From: Maniola hyperantus
Taxonomy: Eukaryota > Arthropoda > Insecta > Lepidoptera > Nymphalidae
Length of the DNA stretch: 64,000 bases
Assembly (NCBI RefSeq): GCF_902806685.2
Contig: NC_048539.1
Span: 8,940,501 to 9,004,500 of the forward strand
Direction of reading: 5' to 3'
Shown: piece after piece, positions 21,748 to 32,619 of the stretch
Layout: each line of letters opens with the position of its first letter
Position numbering within the stretch: position 1 is the first letter of the stretch
The notes under the pieces: generated by a model
What the model was told of the DNA's origin: nothing
The model's database searches: none
What the model saw: only the letters and a program-made list of their open reading frames with translations
Made by a program: the position numbers and the translations under genes

Positions 21748-22000
21748 TAAAAAACCAGTCAAGTGCGAGTTGGACTTGCACACAAAGGGTTCCGTACCAT
21801 CGTATAAGATATTTTAACATTTTTATGTGCAACACTGCAAGTTAAAGACAACAGCGCCAACCTACCTATTTCATGATTCTAGGCAGATTCTAGGTCAACA
21901 GAAAGTACCCTATAGGTTTTCTTGACAGACACGACGGACAGAACAAAATGATCTTATCAGGGTTCCTTTTATCTTTTTGAGGTACAGAACCCTAAAAATG
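21748..22000 (+). repeat. Interspersed repeat, GGCCAAGTGCGAGT family
   Basis: AAAAAACCAGTCAAGTGCGA, AAAGGGTTCCGTACCATCGT and the ending GAGGTACAGAACCCTAAAAA; an internally shortened copy. Confidence 0.75.
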
Positions 22001-22319
22001 CTTGCAACCGGTGTGTAGATTAAAAAGCATAAATATGCAACAGTTGCCAACTCAACTAATGGCTAACTTCAAGTCATTAATCCGCCTACAGGTTAGTTAT
22101 CTCCGGTCTCCTTATTGAATTGATTTCATTTTCTGTGTCAACAGGAGTTAATAAAAATTTGCAGTTAGATGTTTTATGAATATGATAGTAAATATACGTT
22201 TTTTATCATAAAACACCTAATTGCCTGTTTTCATTGACATTGTTAAGTGCTCAGAGCGATAGTTCAGAAAGTTTTATCTTTAAACATACATACTAAAACA
22301 TATTACTATGAGAAAGTTA

Positions 22320-22690
22320 GTTGTAAACAGTAGGGTTCTAACCAGGCATAGCATATTTTTAACCAACTTGAAAAAAGGAGGAGGTTCTCAATTCGAATGT
22401 ATTTCTTTTTGTATGTTTGTTACGCGATTTCTTCGCCAAATATGAACCGATTTTAATGATTCTTTTTTTGTTTGGTAGGTCAGAGGTACTTGAGAGGTGG
22501 TTCTATTTTACTTTTGTAAAGATCTGATGAATATCTTCGGAGATGGAGAACAGAACTCCTCAATAGATAAGAGTAAATTGCTCGTGATCAGTGTAACAGC
22601 TTAGTAAACAGTAGGTTTTTAACCAGGCATATCATATTTTAGTACGATGGGGCCACTAAAAATTGTGAAATAAAAAAATTTCAAAAAAAA
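22320..22690 (+). repeat. Interspersed repeat, AACCGACTTCAAAAAAGG family
   Basis: Starts (22357) TTTAACCAACTTGAAAAAAG then GAGGAGGTTCTCAATTCGAA and ends near GATGGGGCCACTAAAAATTG. The preceding bases (TAACCAGGCATAGCATATTT) are the end of another truncated copy. It sits directly against the foldback element at 22693. Confidence 0.7.
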
Positions 22691-22728
22691 AATAAAAACT
22701 GACTTCAATAACCACTAACACTAAAAAG

Positions 22729-23016
22729 TGTAGAGGTGCAACCTCTACCGTTACTTGGCTGGCAGCTATTAAGAAAACTTCTCAGCTGCCACACAACAAT
22801 ATTCAAATTTGGAACGCAGTAGAGAATCCTCCTGGTCACGCACGTTACGAGATTCCACATTCCCTATCATCCGCTCGTCACGTCAACATCTTCTAGCATT
22901 GTATTATATAAAGCTCGCGAGCCCGTCTGTATTGTACATAACATATCAATTGTAAAGTGTAAAATAAACATCACTATATGTAGCTGGTTCTTCATTACAC
23001 CAACCCTTCAGCTACA
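22729..23016 (+). repeat. 5' LTR
   Basis: 288 bases, TG...CA ends (TGTAGAGGTGCAACCTCTAC to CTTCAGCTACA). Contains a TATA-like TATTATATAAAGCTCG and the polyadenylation signal AAATAAAC. It differs from the 3' LTR at only two bases seen by eye. Confidence 0.9.
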
Positions 23017-24390
23017 TAATTGGTGACCCATCATTGAGGAACACATCAGCCACATTGGGTACCTACGTCTACGGTCGAGCCTGCACACTGCTCCCGTACA
23101 TCTCCGGCGTGCAAGCAACTCAACGCAACAAGCAACGACGTGCGGCCACATTAGCTGCACCCTCTGAACGCGAAAGCTACGAGTTACGACTGCGACTCGA
23201 CATGGACGCCACAGATGGTGTCCCTCGTGGACGCAATCCAGTTAACTCGACGCGGCACGCTACGCAACCTACCCTGTCCTACATCGCTGACCACAACTCA
23301 ACCTCCTGAACCCGACGCGAGGTTCATACGTGCATGCCTTGTGAGTACATATCCAAGGCGCCCTGAGGAGGGATCCAGGTTTTATAAGGACATTATTTCT
23401 TCTGTGCTGAAAAACAATTTCTAACAATAATATTTGTGACATTGCATTTTGTTTTGTGAAAATTATTTTTGAGTGACGTATTTTTGTAATTTTCAAATTC
23501 AGTGAAAAAGAACATTAACATTCCATGAACAATATAGACAATAAGTGACGTCTCATCATCTCATTTTAAAAAGGGAATTTTTTATAGACATTTTACTTTT
23601 TTTAGAACAATTTTATTTAGTTATATTGTCATGTCATAATTGCCATTGTATTTTGTAAATTTTCCTGTCATAACAATTTAAATTTCAGAAATTTATAAAG
23701 AAACAGTATTACACGTATGAAGAGGACTAATCTCTCCGTTCCATGGTTCCATTCACAACAAACTCCTACGGACCATGCCACAATTCGTAAGGTTTTCAGC
23801 AAAGCTTCCTCCGTGCATTGCGGATCATCTTTTATTTCAAAGTGAAGCAGCTTTTGTGGAGTGCTGTATAGCCTCCGCACACATGTTCCTGTAGTACACT
23901 GGGCAGCCTAAGACACGATGTCACTCGTTCGTAAGTCCTTCGACCTTTTCACTTTTCCAGGTTCACTGAGTTTATCGCGCTCAGAACCTCTCTTCAGGTT
24001 TGTGTGGACGCGAGTTTGCCAAGGTTCGACGTGAAGAAGATTTGCTCGTCATGCGTCTCCTCCGTCATCAACCTTTTTGCACTCCGAACGCTTCATTTAT
24101 TGTAATTATTTTTTTCCGTGTCACTTAGGCATACAGGTCCACTGCTTATTTCTCTGGTCTTAAGTACTGCCTCCCAGTCATTGTGTACACAATGACCTGG
24201 GGTATTACACCATTACCAGATACTGCTACAGAAGACTCAACATTGAGGCAACTTTCAATCCTATTTGCCTTCTCATTTTTATCAATACATGTTCTAGCTT
24301 TAGGGTTCTTTTCCTTCATTCTTATGTATATAATACTTGCCTTACTTAATATTTCTTTTTTTTTCTGTTTCTCACTCCGTAGGGGGGTGA

Positions 24391-24678
24391 TGTAGAGGTG
24401 CAACCTCTACCGTTACTTGGCTGGCAGCTATTAAGAAAACTTCTCAGCTGCCACACAACAATATTCAAATTTGGAACGCAGTAGAGAATCCTCCTGGTCA
24501 CGCACGTTACGAGATTCCACATTCCCTATCATCCGCTCGTCACGTCAACATCTTCTAGCATTGTATTATATAAAGCTCGCGAGCCCGTCTGTATTGTACA
24601 TAACATATCAATTGTAAAGTGTAAAATAAACATCATTATATGTAGCTGGTTCTTCATTACATCAACCCTTCAGCTACA
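24391..24678 (+). repeat. 3' LTR
   Basis: 288 bases, same ends as the 5' LTR. The two visible differences are C to T changes near the 3' end (ATCACTATATG against ATCATTATATG, and TACACCAACC against TACATCAACC). Confidence 0.9.
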
Positions 24679-24949
24679 AAAGTAAAAAATAATTTAATTT
24701 ATTACCCAATATATTATGTATACAAGAGTTATTGTAGTTCTATAGTAATATTTTTTGCAGTCGGTGCCAATGTGGAGTCGCAAAACACTATGAAGAGTAG
24801 ATAGACGGTTCGGCGGCTAATTGGCACCGGCTCCAAAAAATATTACTATAGAACTACAATAACTCTTGTATACATAATATATTGGGTAATAAATTAAATT
24901 ATTTTTTACTTTTTAGTGTTGGTGGTTATTGAAGTCGGTTTTTATTTTA

Positions 24950-26155
24950 TTTTTGATTATGTTTGTGGTAGGTAATAATTATGTAAATGTAATTTCTAAT
25001 ATGTCTTATGTATGTAGGTATGAGTCTGTATTATAGGGAATATCAAGATGTAATGTGAGCGAGTCATGCAAAGTAGATAGGTATATAAGTTAGAACCTAA
25101 TGAAAACCACAAAATCAATCGTGACACACGGCTTATTATCTAACACGCAGCATTGTGCATTTCAGCACAACCAAGAATTTGCCTATGGCGTAGAAAGATG
25201 CCATTAAAGTCAGCGGGCGCGGTGCAGGGCGTAGTTTGCATTGTTCACGCCGTGCAATAATATCTATTACCCTATGAGCATGAACCGATGTGTTGGACCT
25301 ATGGTTGCCAGGAAGACTTATTATCCATACTAGAATATTATAGTTAATGCGAAAGTGTGTCTGTCAGTTTGCTTGTAAGCTAGCTTTTCGTGGCCCATCC
25401 GTTTAACCGATTTTGATGAAATTTAGCACATAGATAGCTTTCATCCCGGGGGAGGACATAGGCTATTTTTTATTCCGGAAAATCAGTATCCACGGGATTT
25501 TTAAAATATTTTTTTTTAAAATAGCGTGCACTATTTACTTGGTACAGACAAAACTTGAAACTACATCCTGAAAACATCATACTTCTTTTTTTGGGCAGTC
25601 GTGTAAAAAGATAAAAGATTGGAATTGCAACCCTAAGTGGGTCTAAGTTTACGTAACTTAACACAAAGACTTTATGCTGTCCCACGGTCCTCACCTCATT
25701 GATACTCTAAGCCCATAAAATAGATATGTCTAGCTTTAGACAACTTGATGTAGACATTAAATTGCTACTAGTTTTATGTGAATTTCCCGTATAATAATTG
25801 ATATTGACAAGTAGTTGATGTTGTCGCTTAAAGAAATGCCTACTTATTGGATACGAGTAATACCAGAGTGAACCAGAGTGAGGGAACTCTCGGTTTGATA
25901 ATGAACGTGATGTCGTAGCGTCGACGTTTCGTTACAAGTTTCTTAATGGCCTAAGAGCCAGCGCGTGCCAGACCTTCCTTATTATGTAAAAGCTGGAAGT
26001 TTTTCCGCCCAATGTTGGGGACAATATGCAGGGAAACTTTCAGCTTTTATAAAGTAAGGCAGTTTTTCCTACTAATAGTCATTCAAGATTTTGATATTAG
26101 TTACCATTTTTTTTAATTACAGGATAGGCTTGACAACAATCATGTTTTAAAGAAA
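24950..26155. other. Intergenic with one degraded repeat
   Basis: Only a truncated Helitron-like copy at 25324-25505 was recognised (GCGAAAGTGTGTCTGTCAGT, CATCCCGGGGGAGGACATAG). An inverted pair, TTATGTAAAAGCTGGAAGTT at 25982 and CTTTCAGCTTTTATAAAGTA near 26038, is a short foldback. Confidence 0.45.
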
Positions 26156-26476
26156 TCTATATATATAAAAGAAAAAGGTGACTGACTGACTGACTGATCT
26201 ATCAACGCACAGCTCAAACTACTGGACGGATCGCACTGAAATTCGGCATGCAGATAGCTATTATGACGTAGGCGTCCGCTAAGAAAGGATTTTGCAAAAT
26301 TCAACCGCTAGTGGTTAAATAGGGGTTTGAAGTTTGTATGAAAGTCTGTCAGTTTTGAAGTTAGAATCGCGTTTTGCAATTAACACTAATCTATATATAT
26401 ATATAATCTATATCTATATATATAGTGGTTTAAAATTTGTGAAGTCCACGCGGACGAAGTCGCGGGCATAAGCTAG
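26156..26476 (+). mobile_element. Helitron-like element, near full length
   Basis: Starts TCTATATATATAAAAG after A, has GACTGACTGACTGATCTATC, and ends GACGAAGTCGCGGGCATAAG with CTAG followed by T. TC start, CTAG end, 3' stem and A|T insertion are Helitron features. A (TA)n stretch is expanded inside (26390-26426). Confidence 0.75.
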
Positions 26477-26820
26477 TCATTGATATAGGTCTAAGTTGGA
26501 GCTCGCTTGCTTACAAGAGCCTATTCACTCTTCACTTAATCGTCTAAGAATAATCTTCGTGGTCTTGTTCATTGAGAAAATTTTCCAGTAAGTAAAACTT
26601 TTTAGAGAACTCTAAAAAGCGTAATTGGTAATAGATAAATTGGAGTGAAATAACCGACCGCCTTGACCCTTAGCGCTAGGCGGAAGGTTGTTGGGCGTCG
26701 GACCGCGACGCTCCTGCGTAGAAATTGTTCGTCCTTGTCTGAACAATGCCTATAACCTTTGGCCATGGGAGAAAATATCATTATTTTTTAACAGTCAGTT
26801 AACTTGTCGTTGTAATATGA

Positions 26821-27066
26821 CTAGATGATACCCGCGATTTCATCCACGTGGATTTGGTTTTTTAAAACTCCCGTGGGCGGTGGGAACTATTTGGCTTCCC
26901 GGCATTAAAAGTTGCAAGTATTTTAAAATTCCCGTAGGAACTCTTTGATTTTCTGGGACAAAAGAAACATATTATGTTTGTCTCCGGGGTGCAAGGTTCT
27001 CCTTTTGTCAAAATCGGTTAATGGGATGGGCCTTGAAAAACACACTGTTGCATTATAATATTACTA
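26821..27066 (-). mobile_element. Helitron-like short element
   Basis: CTAGATGATACCCGCGATTT, a duplicated GTGGGAACT block, and GGCCTTGAAAAACACACTGT. Confidence 0.6.
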
Positions 27067-27226
27067 TGGAAAAGATATATTTTCCAAAACAGGTAGGTGT
27101 CCAGGAATTTTGAACTAAAGCATATTTACCCACGTGTAAAATTACCGAACAAAAGGTACCTATAGTAACATAACCTTAGGTCTTAAAATCGATACTAAAG
27201 TTTAAAAAATATTTCAAAAAATAAAT

Positions 27227-27527
27227 AAAAACCGACTTCAATAACCACCAACACTAAAAAGTAAAAAATAATTTAATTTATTACCCAGTATATTATGTAT
27301 ACAAGATTAATAATTGTAGTTCTATAGTAATATTTTTTGGAGCCGGTGCCAATTAGGCGCACGAACCGTCTATTTACTCTTCATAGTGTTTTGCGACTCC
27401 ACATTGGCACCGACTCCAAAAAATATTACTATAGAACTACAATAACTCTTGTATGCATAATGTACTGGGTAATAAATTTAATTATTGTTTACTTTTTAGT
27501 GTTGGTGGTTATTGAAGTCAGGTTTTT
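27227..27527. mobile_element. Foldback element, intact copy
   Basis: AAAACCGACTTCAATAACCA and its complement form the ends; arms extend about 120 bases each through TAAAAAGTAAAAAATAATTT and TATTACTATAGAACTACAAT. The copy is uninterrupted at the site where 22693-24946 carries the LTR element. Confidence 0.8.
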
Positions 27528-28258
27528 TATTTTTTATTTATTTCACAATTTTTAGTGGCCCCATCGTACTAAAATATGATATGCCTGGTTAAAAACCTAC
27601 TGTTTACTAAGCTGTTACACTGATCACGAGCAATTTACTCTTATCAATTGAAGAGTTCTTTTCTCCATCTCCGAAGATATTCATCAGATCTTCACCAAAG
27701 TAAAATAGGACCACCTCTCAAGTACGACCTACCAAACAAAAAAAGAATCATTAAAATCTGTTCATATTTGGCAAAGAAATCGCGTAACAAACATACAAAC
27801 ATAAACAGGCCGGCAACGCATCGGCGGCTCCTCTGGTGCTGCAAATGTTCATGGGCGGCGGTAATCACTTAACATCAGGTGACCCGACTGCTCGTTTGCT
27901 CGCTATATCTATTTAAAAAAAAAACAAAAAGACATACATTCGAATTGAGAACCTCCTCCTCTTTTCAAGTCGGTTAAAAATATGCTATGCCTGGTTAAAA
28001 CCCTACTGTTTACAAAGCTATTACACTGATTGCGAGCAATTTACTCTTATCAATTGAGGAGTTCCGTTCTCCATCTCCGAAGATATTTATCAGATCTTTA
28101 CAAAATTAAAATGAGACCACCTCTGAAGTATGTGCTACAGAACAAAAAAAAAAAAAAAAACCGGTTCATAATTGACGGAGTAATCGCGTAACAAACACAC
28201 AAAAAAAAACATACAGTCGAATTGAGAACTTCCTCCTTTTTTTTGAAGTCGGTTAAAA
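27528..28258 (-). repeat. Two tandem AACCGACTTCAAAAAAGG repeats, reverse orientation
   Basis: Copies 27528-27980 and 27981-28258 each run from ATGCCTGGTTAAAA-type starts to AAGTCGGTTAAAAA. Together with the foldback they mirror the arrangement at 22320-24946. The first copy contains a SINE piece at 27803-27912. Confidence 0.7.
27803..27912 (+). repeat. SINE 3' half
   Basis: GGCCGGCAACGCATCGGCGG, TTCATGGGCGGCGGTAATCA, CATCAGGTGACCCGACTGCT and a TATATCTATTTAAAAAAAAA tail; the standard 3' part of a common lepidopteran tRNA-derived SINE. Confidence 0.7.
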
Positions 28259-28259
28259 A

Positions 28260-29505
28260 TACCATGTCGTTATGAATAAATAATATTATGCATATGTATT
28301 CAATAAAAGAAGTTATAGGCTTAATTAAGCTTATAAATTAAATTCATGCAAATTCATAAATAACAATTAGGCATACTAGGCCTACTAGTTTCTAAAGTCA
28401 ATCTGCGTATCTATAAATATTTCAAAATTTAAACTATGTGAAACATTCGTTTAAGCTTAAAAAGCTTGTTATCAAAATGAAATTTAATATGGCCAGATAT
28501 GACTAATTACTAATTAAAATACTAACGACGCTTTGACAGTGGATGGAGTAACAAATCGTTTTTATGATATCCTGTCTATAACTTTTTTCATAGGAAATAT
28601 GATCCACTTCTTACTTCCTTCTAAATGTTCACTTGCTCAAATTGTTTCCGTCCTCTTTTCATTCTGCTAGTGAAATTTGTATATCCGTATGTCTTTATGC
28701 ACATTCAATAATGAGGGGAAAACAACTGTTGTTATGTGCTGCTGCTGAACTATGAAAACTCCTTTATTTTTTTGTATTGATGTACCTACTCGTAAAATGT
28801 TAATTTATCAAAAAAACTACATAGCGAATTTGCTTATAAATTGCTTTTTGGGAAAAGTATCATTGAGTGGCAAAGTTGGCTAGTTTGACGGTACACGGTA
28901 ACTATATACCATTTAGGACGTCTTATTAAGGAAGGCGGAATATGTCTTTAACATTAGATTCAAGTATTTGATATTGATTTCAAATTGAAACCTTCACAGA
29001 CAGACAGGCTGCCGAAAGATGATCCTATAAGGATTTGTTTTTCCTTTTGAGATAAATTAGCTGTGAAAAGGCATAAATCTTACTTAATCACACACAACTC
29101 CAATTAAAAATACATATCCTACCTACTGCATCTGTATGATTCACAAAATAATTTGATTTTTAATTGTTGTCCTAGTATGACCTTCAATCAACCTAATTAT
29201 TTCATACCAGTAGCTAGACAGCTATTTATAGTTTCTGTCTTGCCGTAAGACCAAGTTTAAAAAATTTGAACTACCATTACAATATGATAAGTATAAAGAA
29301 GCCGTAAAGCCTCGTAGCCTCTACGAGTGGAATGCAAGCTGTGTCTGTGCCAAACGTAACAGACGGACAAAGAAACATTTCCGCCAGTTTTATTGCAGTG
29401 GATTTATTTAAATCACATTTTAACTGGCGTGTTTTACATTAACTTCTTAGTTTGCCAATTTCACCAGCTGACGTGAACGCGAATTAATCGCAAATATTTT
29501 ACAAT
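28260..29505. other. Intergenic, nothing recognised
   Basis: AT-rich single-copy-looking sequence; a faint repeat remnant near 28985-29050 (ACAGACAGACAGGCTGCCGA). Confidence 0.5.
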
Positions 29506-29689
29506 AAAAAACCAGCCAAGTGCGAGTCAGACTCGTACACGAAGGGTTTCGTACCATCATAATATAAGAAAAAACACTTTTTTTGTGATGTAATCATAAA
29601 TTCACGGTTTTCGGATTTTTCCCTCAACTTGTGCTATAACAACTACCTATGATTTTGTGTGTCCATAAAAACATAAATAAAATCAAAAA

Positions 29690-30368
29690 AAGTGACTGTA
29701 ACAATGTAAATACTAGAAATAAAAATAAACTTGTAATGCCCACCTCTAGGCTAAATAAAGTTACCAGAAAATTGATTGCTATTCATTTTCTGGTAATTCT
29801 ATACGTTTTTATAATAAGCTTCCAGAAGACATATTGGAGATGTCTCTCAACAAGTTCAAAGTTTTTATAAAATGTAAGCTTATTGAAAAATCCTATTCCA
29901 ATGTAAAGGATTATTTAAATGATAAGAAAGCTTGGGAATGAGTTGCTTAGCGGCTTTGTGATAGTTTTAATAAGTTTAAATGATTTTGTAAAGTGGTGAT
30001 AATAAAAAGAATACCCGGCTGAGTTTGTTGTGGGCTCTTCTCAGACCTGGTGCGTTTGGAACCCTCGTAGCTTAAGTTTTAAGTTCGCGTAAAAATTATC
30101 ACCACTATATCATCATGTTACAAATGCAACAACCGACCATCAAAAAGTGTAATTTATTATAGTTCTTGCATTTCACGAAGGCGAGTGGGTCATGCTTGTG
30201 TATAAGCCGTATCGGTATAAGTAAGGTACAGTAAATGTGTGCGTTTCCGAGCGCTTGTTCGCCACTGATTATACGACGACTGAGTATACGACGTAACAAT
30301 AAGTAAAGTTCACTCGCCTTCGTGAATTGCAAGAACTGTACTTATTTTGAATAAACTATTTGACTTTG
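29690..30368 (+). mobile_element. LINE 3' fragment nested in the repeat
   Basis: Reads NVNTRNKNKLVMPTSRLNKV, then in another frame SIRFYNKLPEDILEMSLNK and YLNDKKAWE with stop near 29941, the C-terminus of a LINE RT protein. The tail AATAAACTATTTGACTTTGA ends near 30368. A 27-bp inverted repeat lies in its 3' part. Confidence 0.65.
30161..30337. repeat. Inverted repeat, probable MITE
   Basis: Arms 30161-30187 and 30311-30337 (AGTTCTTGCATTTCACGAAG and complement) match over 27 bases with one mismatch, around CCGTATCGGTATAAG and related sequence. Confidence 0.65.
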
Positions 30369-30518
30369 ACTTTACCTGCCTTTCATGATTTTAGGTCGAC
30401 GGGAAATACCTGCCGTATAGGTGTAGGTACCATATCTTGACAGATACAACAGACAGACAACGCCGTGATTATATAACAGTTCCTTTTTTCTTTCTAAGGT
30501 ACGGAACCCTAAAAATAT

Positions 30519-31585
30519 GAATAGTAAATATATTTAATCTAGAACATAAAACCTCATATTTGTTAAAAATGTGGTTTTGCTCTGTGGCGTGACTAATATC
30601 CACATTAAGTTTTATATGTCGAAATTTGCTCAAAGCAACGCGCAGACATTTTTTGGCCATGCATACGCACACACATACACTGTCCGGTTGTTTTTGCCGA
30701 ATATTAGAGGCAAAGAAACCGTCGAATACCGCTAGCACCGCAGTCGGTTATTGCTCTCGGATTCCGCAACAAATTAACATGTATTCGGTACAACTACATA
30801 TTTTTATACTTAGTGTCTATAGGATAATTGTTTTTTTTACTAGGTACTTGTTTAGAAGCGCTTATGAAACGCTTTCTAACACAATATGTATTCTTAATGG
30901 CATGTCCTATACACCTACATAAAAATATAGTCAAACATAGACCATTATACATTTTCATAAATTATATTATAAGCAACGTTCCGTGTGGTATATAGATTTT
31001 AAGCCCTGTATCCTGTATCCTTTACCTACTTATTTTGGTTTTGTAGCTTTTTAAGACAAGGAAGGATTTATAATATTATAGCCATATTGTGTTTATATCT
31101 TGTTTCTCCTATTTATTCATGACTGGCTTGTCGAAAGAGAAAACAAAACAAAAAAACATTTGGCCATCGAAGGATTTGAAACGATGAATTTACTTATCGT
31201 TATGGTTTCTGATTATGCTAAATTAATTAATAGAAATTTTATATTATTTTTACTTAATTACAGCCAAAAGATATGAAAATTAACATAAAAGAGTTATGAC
31301 GTACAAAATGAATACTAGATGTTTTTAAGCTCAGATAAATAATGAACAACTATTCAAGAGTAGGTTAAATAATCTTGAATTAAATCAAATCAAGAAAGTA
31401 AGCTTCTACACTGGATTTCCATTAATTATGTTTTTCTATCTCTTGCCACCATTATCCAATAAAGAATGATTTATAATCGTATCAACAAAAATATAACATT
31501 AATCCTTACTCACATTCTAAATCGTAATATTTATGATCCTGACCAAATTTGTTAAGGTAGTTAAATACTGTGTTGTTGTATGAAA
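30519..31585. other. Intergenic, nothing recognised
   Basis: AT-rich, with a short (CA)n-like run at 30662-30678. Two weak opposing frames at 30469-30922 are not protein-like. Confidence 0.5.
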
Positions 31586-31588
31586 TAA

Positions 31589-31812
31589 CTAGCTTATGCG
31601 CGCAACAGTCCGCGTGGACTACGTGAATTTCAAACCCCTGTTTAACCCCTGAGGGGTTGAAATTTCAAAAATCCTTTCTTAGCGGACGTCTACGTCATAA
31701 TAGCTATCTGTATGCCAAATTTAAGCCCGATCTGTCCAGTAGTTTGAGCTGTGCGTTGATAGATCAGTCTGCAGTCAGTCAGTCAGTCAGCTTTTCCTTT
31801 TATAAATATAGA
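31589..31812 (-). mobile_element. Helitron-like element
   Basis: CTAGCTTATGCGCGCAACAG at the 3' end, CCCCTGAGGGGTTGAAATTT, CAGTCAGTCAGTCAG and the 5' end CTTTTATAAATATAGA in reverse. Confidence 0.75.
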
Positions 31813-32239
31813 TTCTTAGCTTGGCTTCGTAGTAAATAATATGCCAGCTAGTCGAATTAAGAACTGGTTTGTAGAAATATTCGATGATAGAGTGCAAGTG
31901 AAAGCTATCATCGACTTACATAAATAAAAAATAGTTCCGTTTTGTATATCTATTTGTAATATGTGTTAAGCCTACTCTGAATTTGTAATAAATAGATATT
32001 TAGGATAATTATCCACATTATAGGGTTATTTATCCCATTTGGAGTTCGTGAGGAAGGGGGTGGGTACACCGTACACCTCAGTATAGCCTCGTGATAATGT
32101 TGAATCATCTTGACAAATTAGCGCGTACCGTGTGTATCCGGAACCGTACAAGATTCAACTTTCTCAACAGACAACTACATAGTGCCCGGTAGCCCGTCTA
32201 TGAACTAATCATACCGAGTAGCGTTTTTTTGAAATAATA
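31813..32239. other. Intergenic
   Basis: No feature recognised, except a short repeated GATGATAGAGTGC / GCTATCATCG palindrome near 31882-31915. Confidence 0.45.
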
Positions 32240-32375
32240 ATAGCGACCAACTGAGCACGCCCATGAACATTTGTAGTACCAGAGTAACCACCAATGCGTT
32301 GCCGGCCTTTCAGGAATTTGTTGGTCCGCCCCTTGAGTAACCCCATGTTGTAATTTAATGGGAACACCACCGCAG
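32240..32375 (-). repeat. SINE 3' half, reverse orientation
   Basis: Minus strand has GGCCGGCAACGCATTGGTGG, TACTCTGGTACTACAAATG and TCATGGGCGTGCTCAGTTGG, related to 27803-27912 but more diverged. Confidence 0.55.
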
Positions 32376-32452
32376 GGAGTATATATATTATATCAAGTAT
32401 TACATATATTTTTAATTAAGACATAGTGATATCGTTATTCATTACAATAGAA

Positions 32453-32617
32453 TCTAAATATATAAAAGAAAAGGGTGACTGACTGACTGACTGACTGACT
32501 GAATGACTGACTGATCTATCAACGCACAGCTCAAACTACTGGACGGATCGGGCTGAAATTTGGCATGCAGATAGCTGTTATGACTTACGCATGGACGAAG
32601 TCGCGAGCATAAGCTAG
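32453..32617 (+). mobile_element. Helitron-like element with internal deletion
   Basis: TCTAAATATATAAAAGAAAA start and GCGAGCATAAGCTAG end, but the middle jumps from ATAGCTGTTATGACT directly to GGACGAAGTCGCG. Ends are intact. Confidence 0.75.
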
Positions 32618-32619
32618 TT

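Larger units (their letters stand above)
22729..24678 (+). mobile_element. Short LTR retrotransposon without gag-pol
   Basis: Two direct LTRs (22729-23016 and 24391-24678) flank 1.37 kb. The 4-base AAAG is duplicated at the insertion point. A purine tract (GTAGGGGGGTGA) precedes the 3' LTR, and ATTGGTGACCC follows the 5' LTR at the primer-site position. No protease, RT or integrase frame was seen inside, so it depends on proteins from elsewhere. The internal part (for example 23034-23309) has only weak open frames. Confidence 0.85.
22693..24946. mobile_element. Foldback element, split by an LTR retrotransposon
   Basis: Left arm AAAACTGACTTCAATAACCA ends at CTAAAAAG (22728); the element resumes at 24679 with AAAGTAAAAAATAATTTAAT and runs to TTATTGAAGTCGGTTTTTAT. 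Inner arms around GGAGCCGGTGCCAATT pair as well. An uninterrupted copy lies at 27227-27527. Confidence 0.75.
29508..30518 (+). repeat. GGCCAAGTGCGAGT-family repeat split by a LINE tail
   Basis: Left part 29508-29645 (AACCAGCCAAGTGCGAGTCA to CTCAACTTGTGCTATAACAA) and right part from about 30372 (CTGCCTTTCATGATTTTAGG to GGTACGGAACCCTAAAAA) together make one copy of the family; the middle is foreign. Confidence 0.65.

Noticed and set aside
23034..23424. gag-like protein in the LTR element
   Set aside because: Two short overlapping frames without zinc knuckle or capsid motifs; not enough to call gag.
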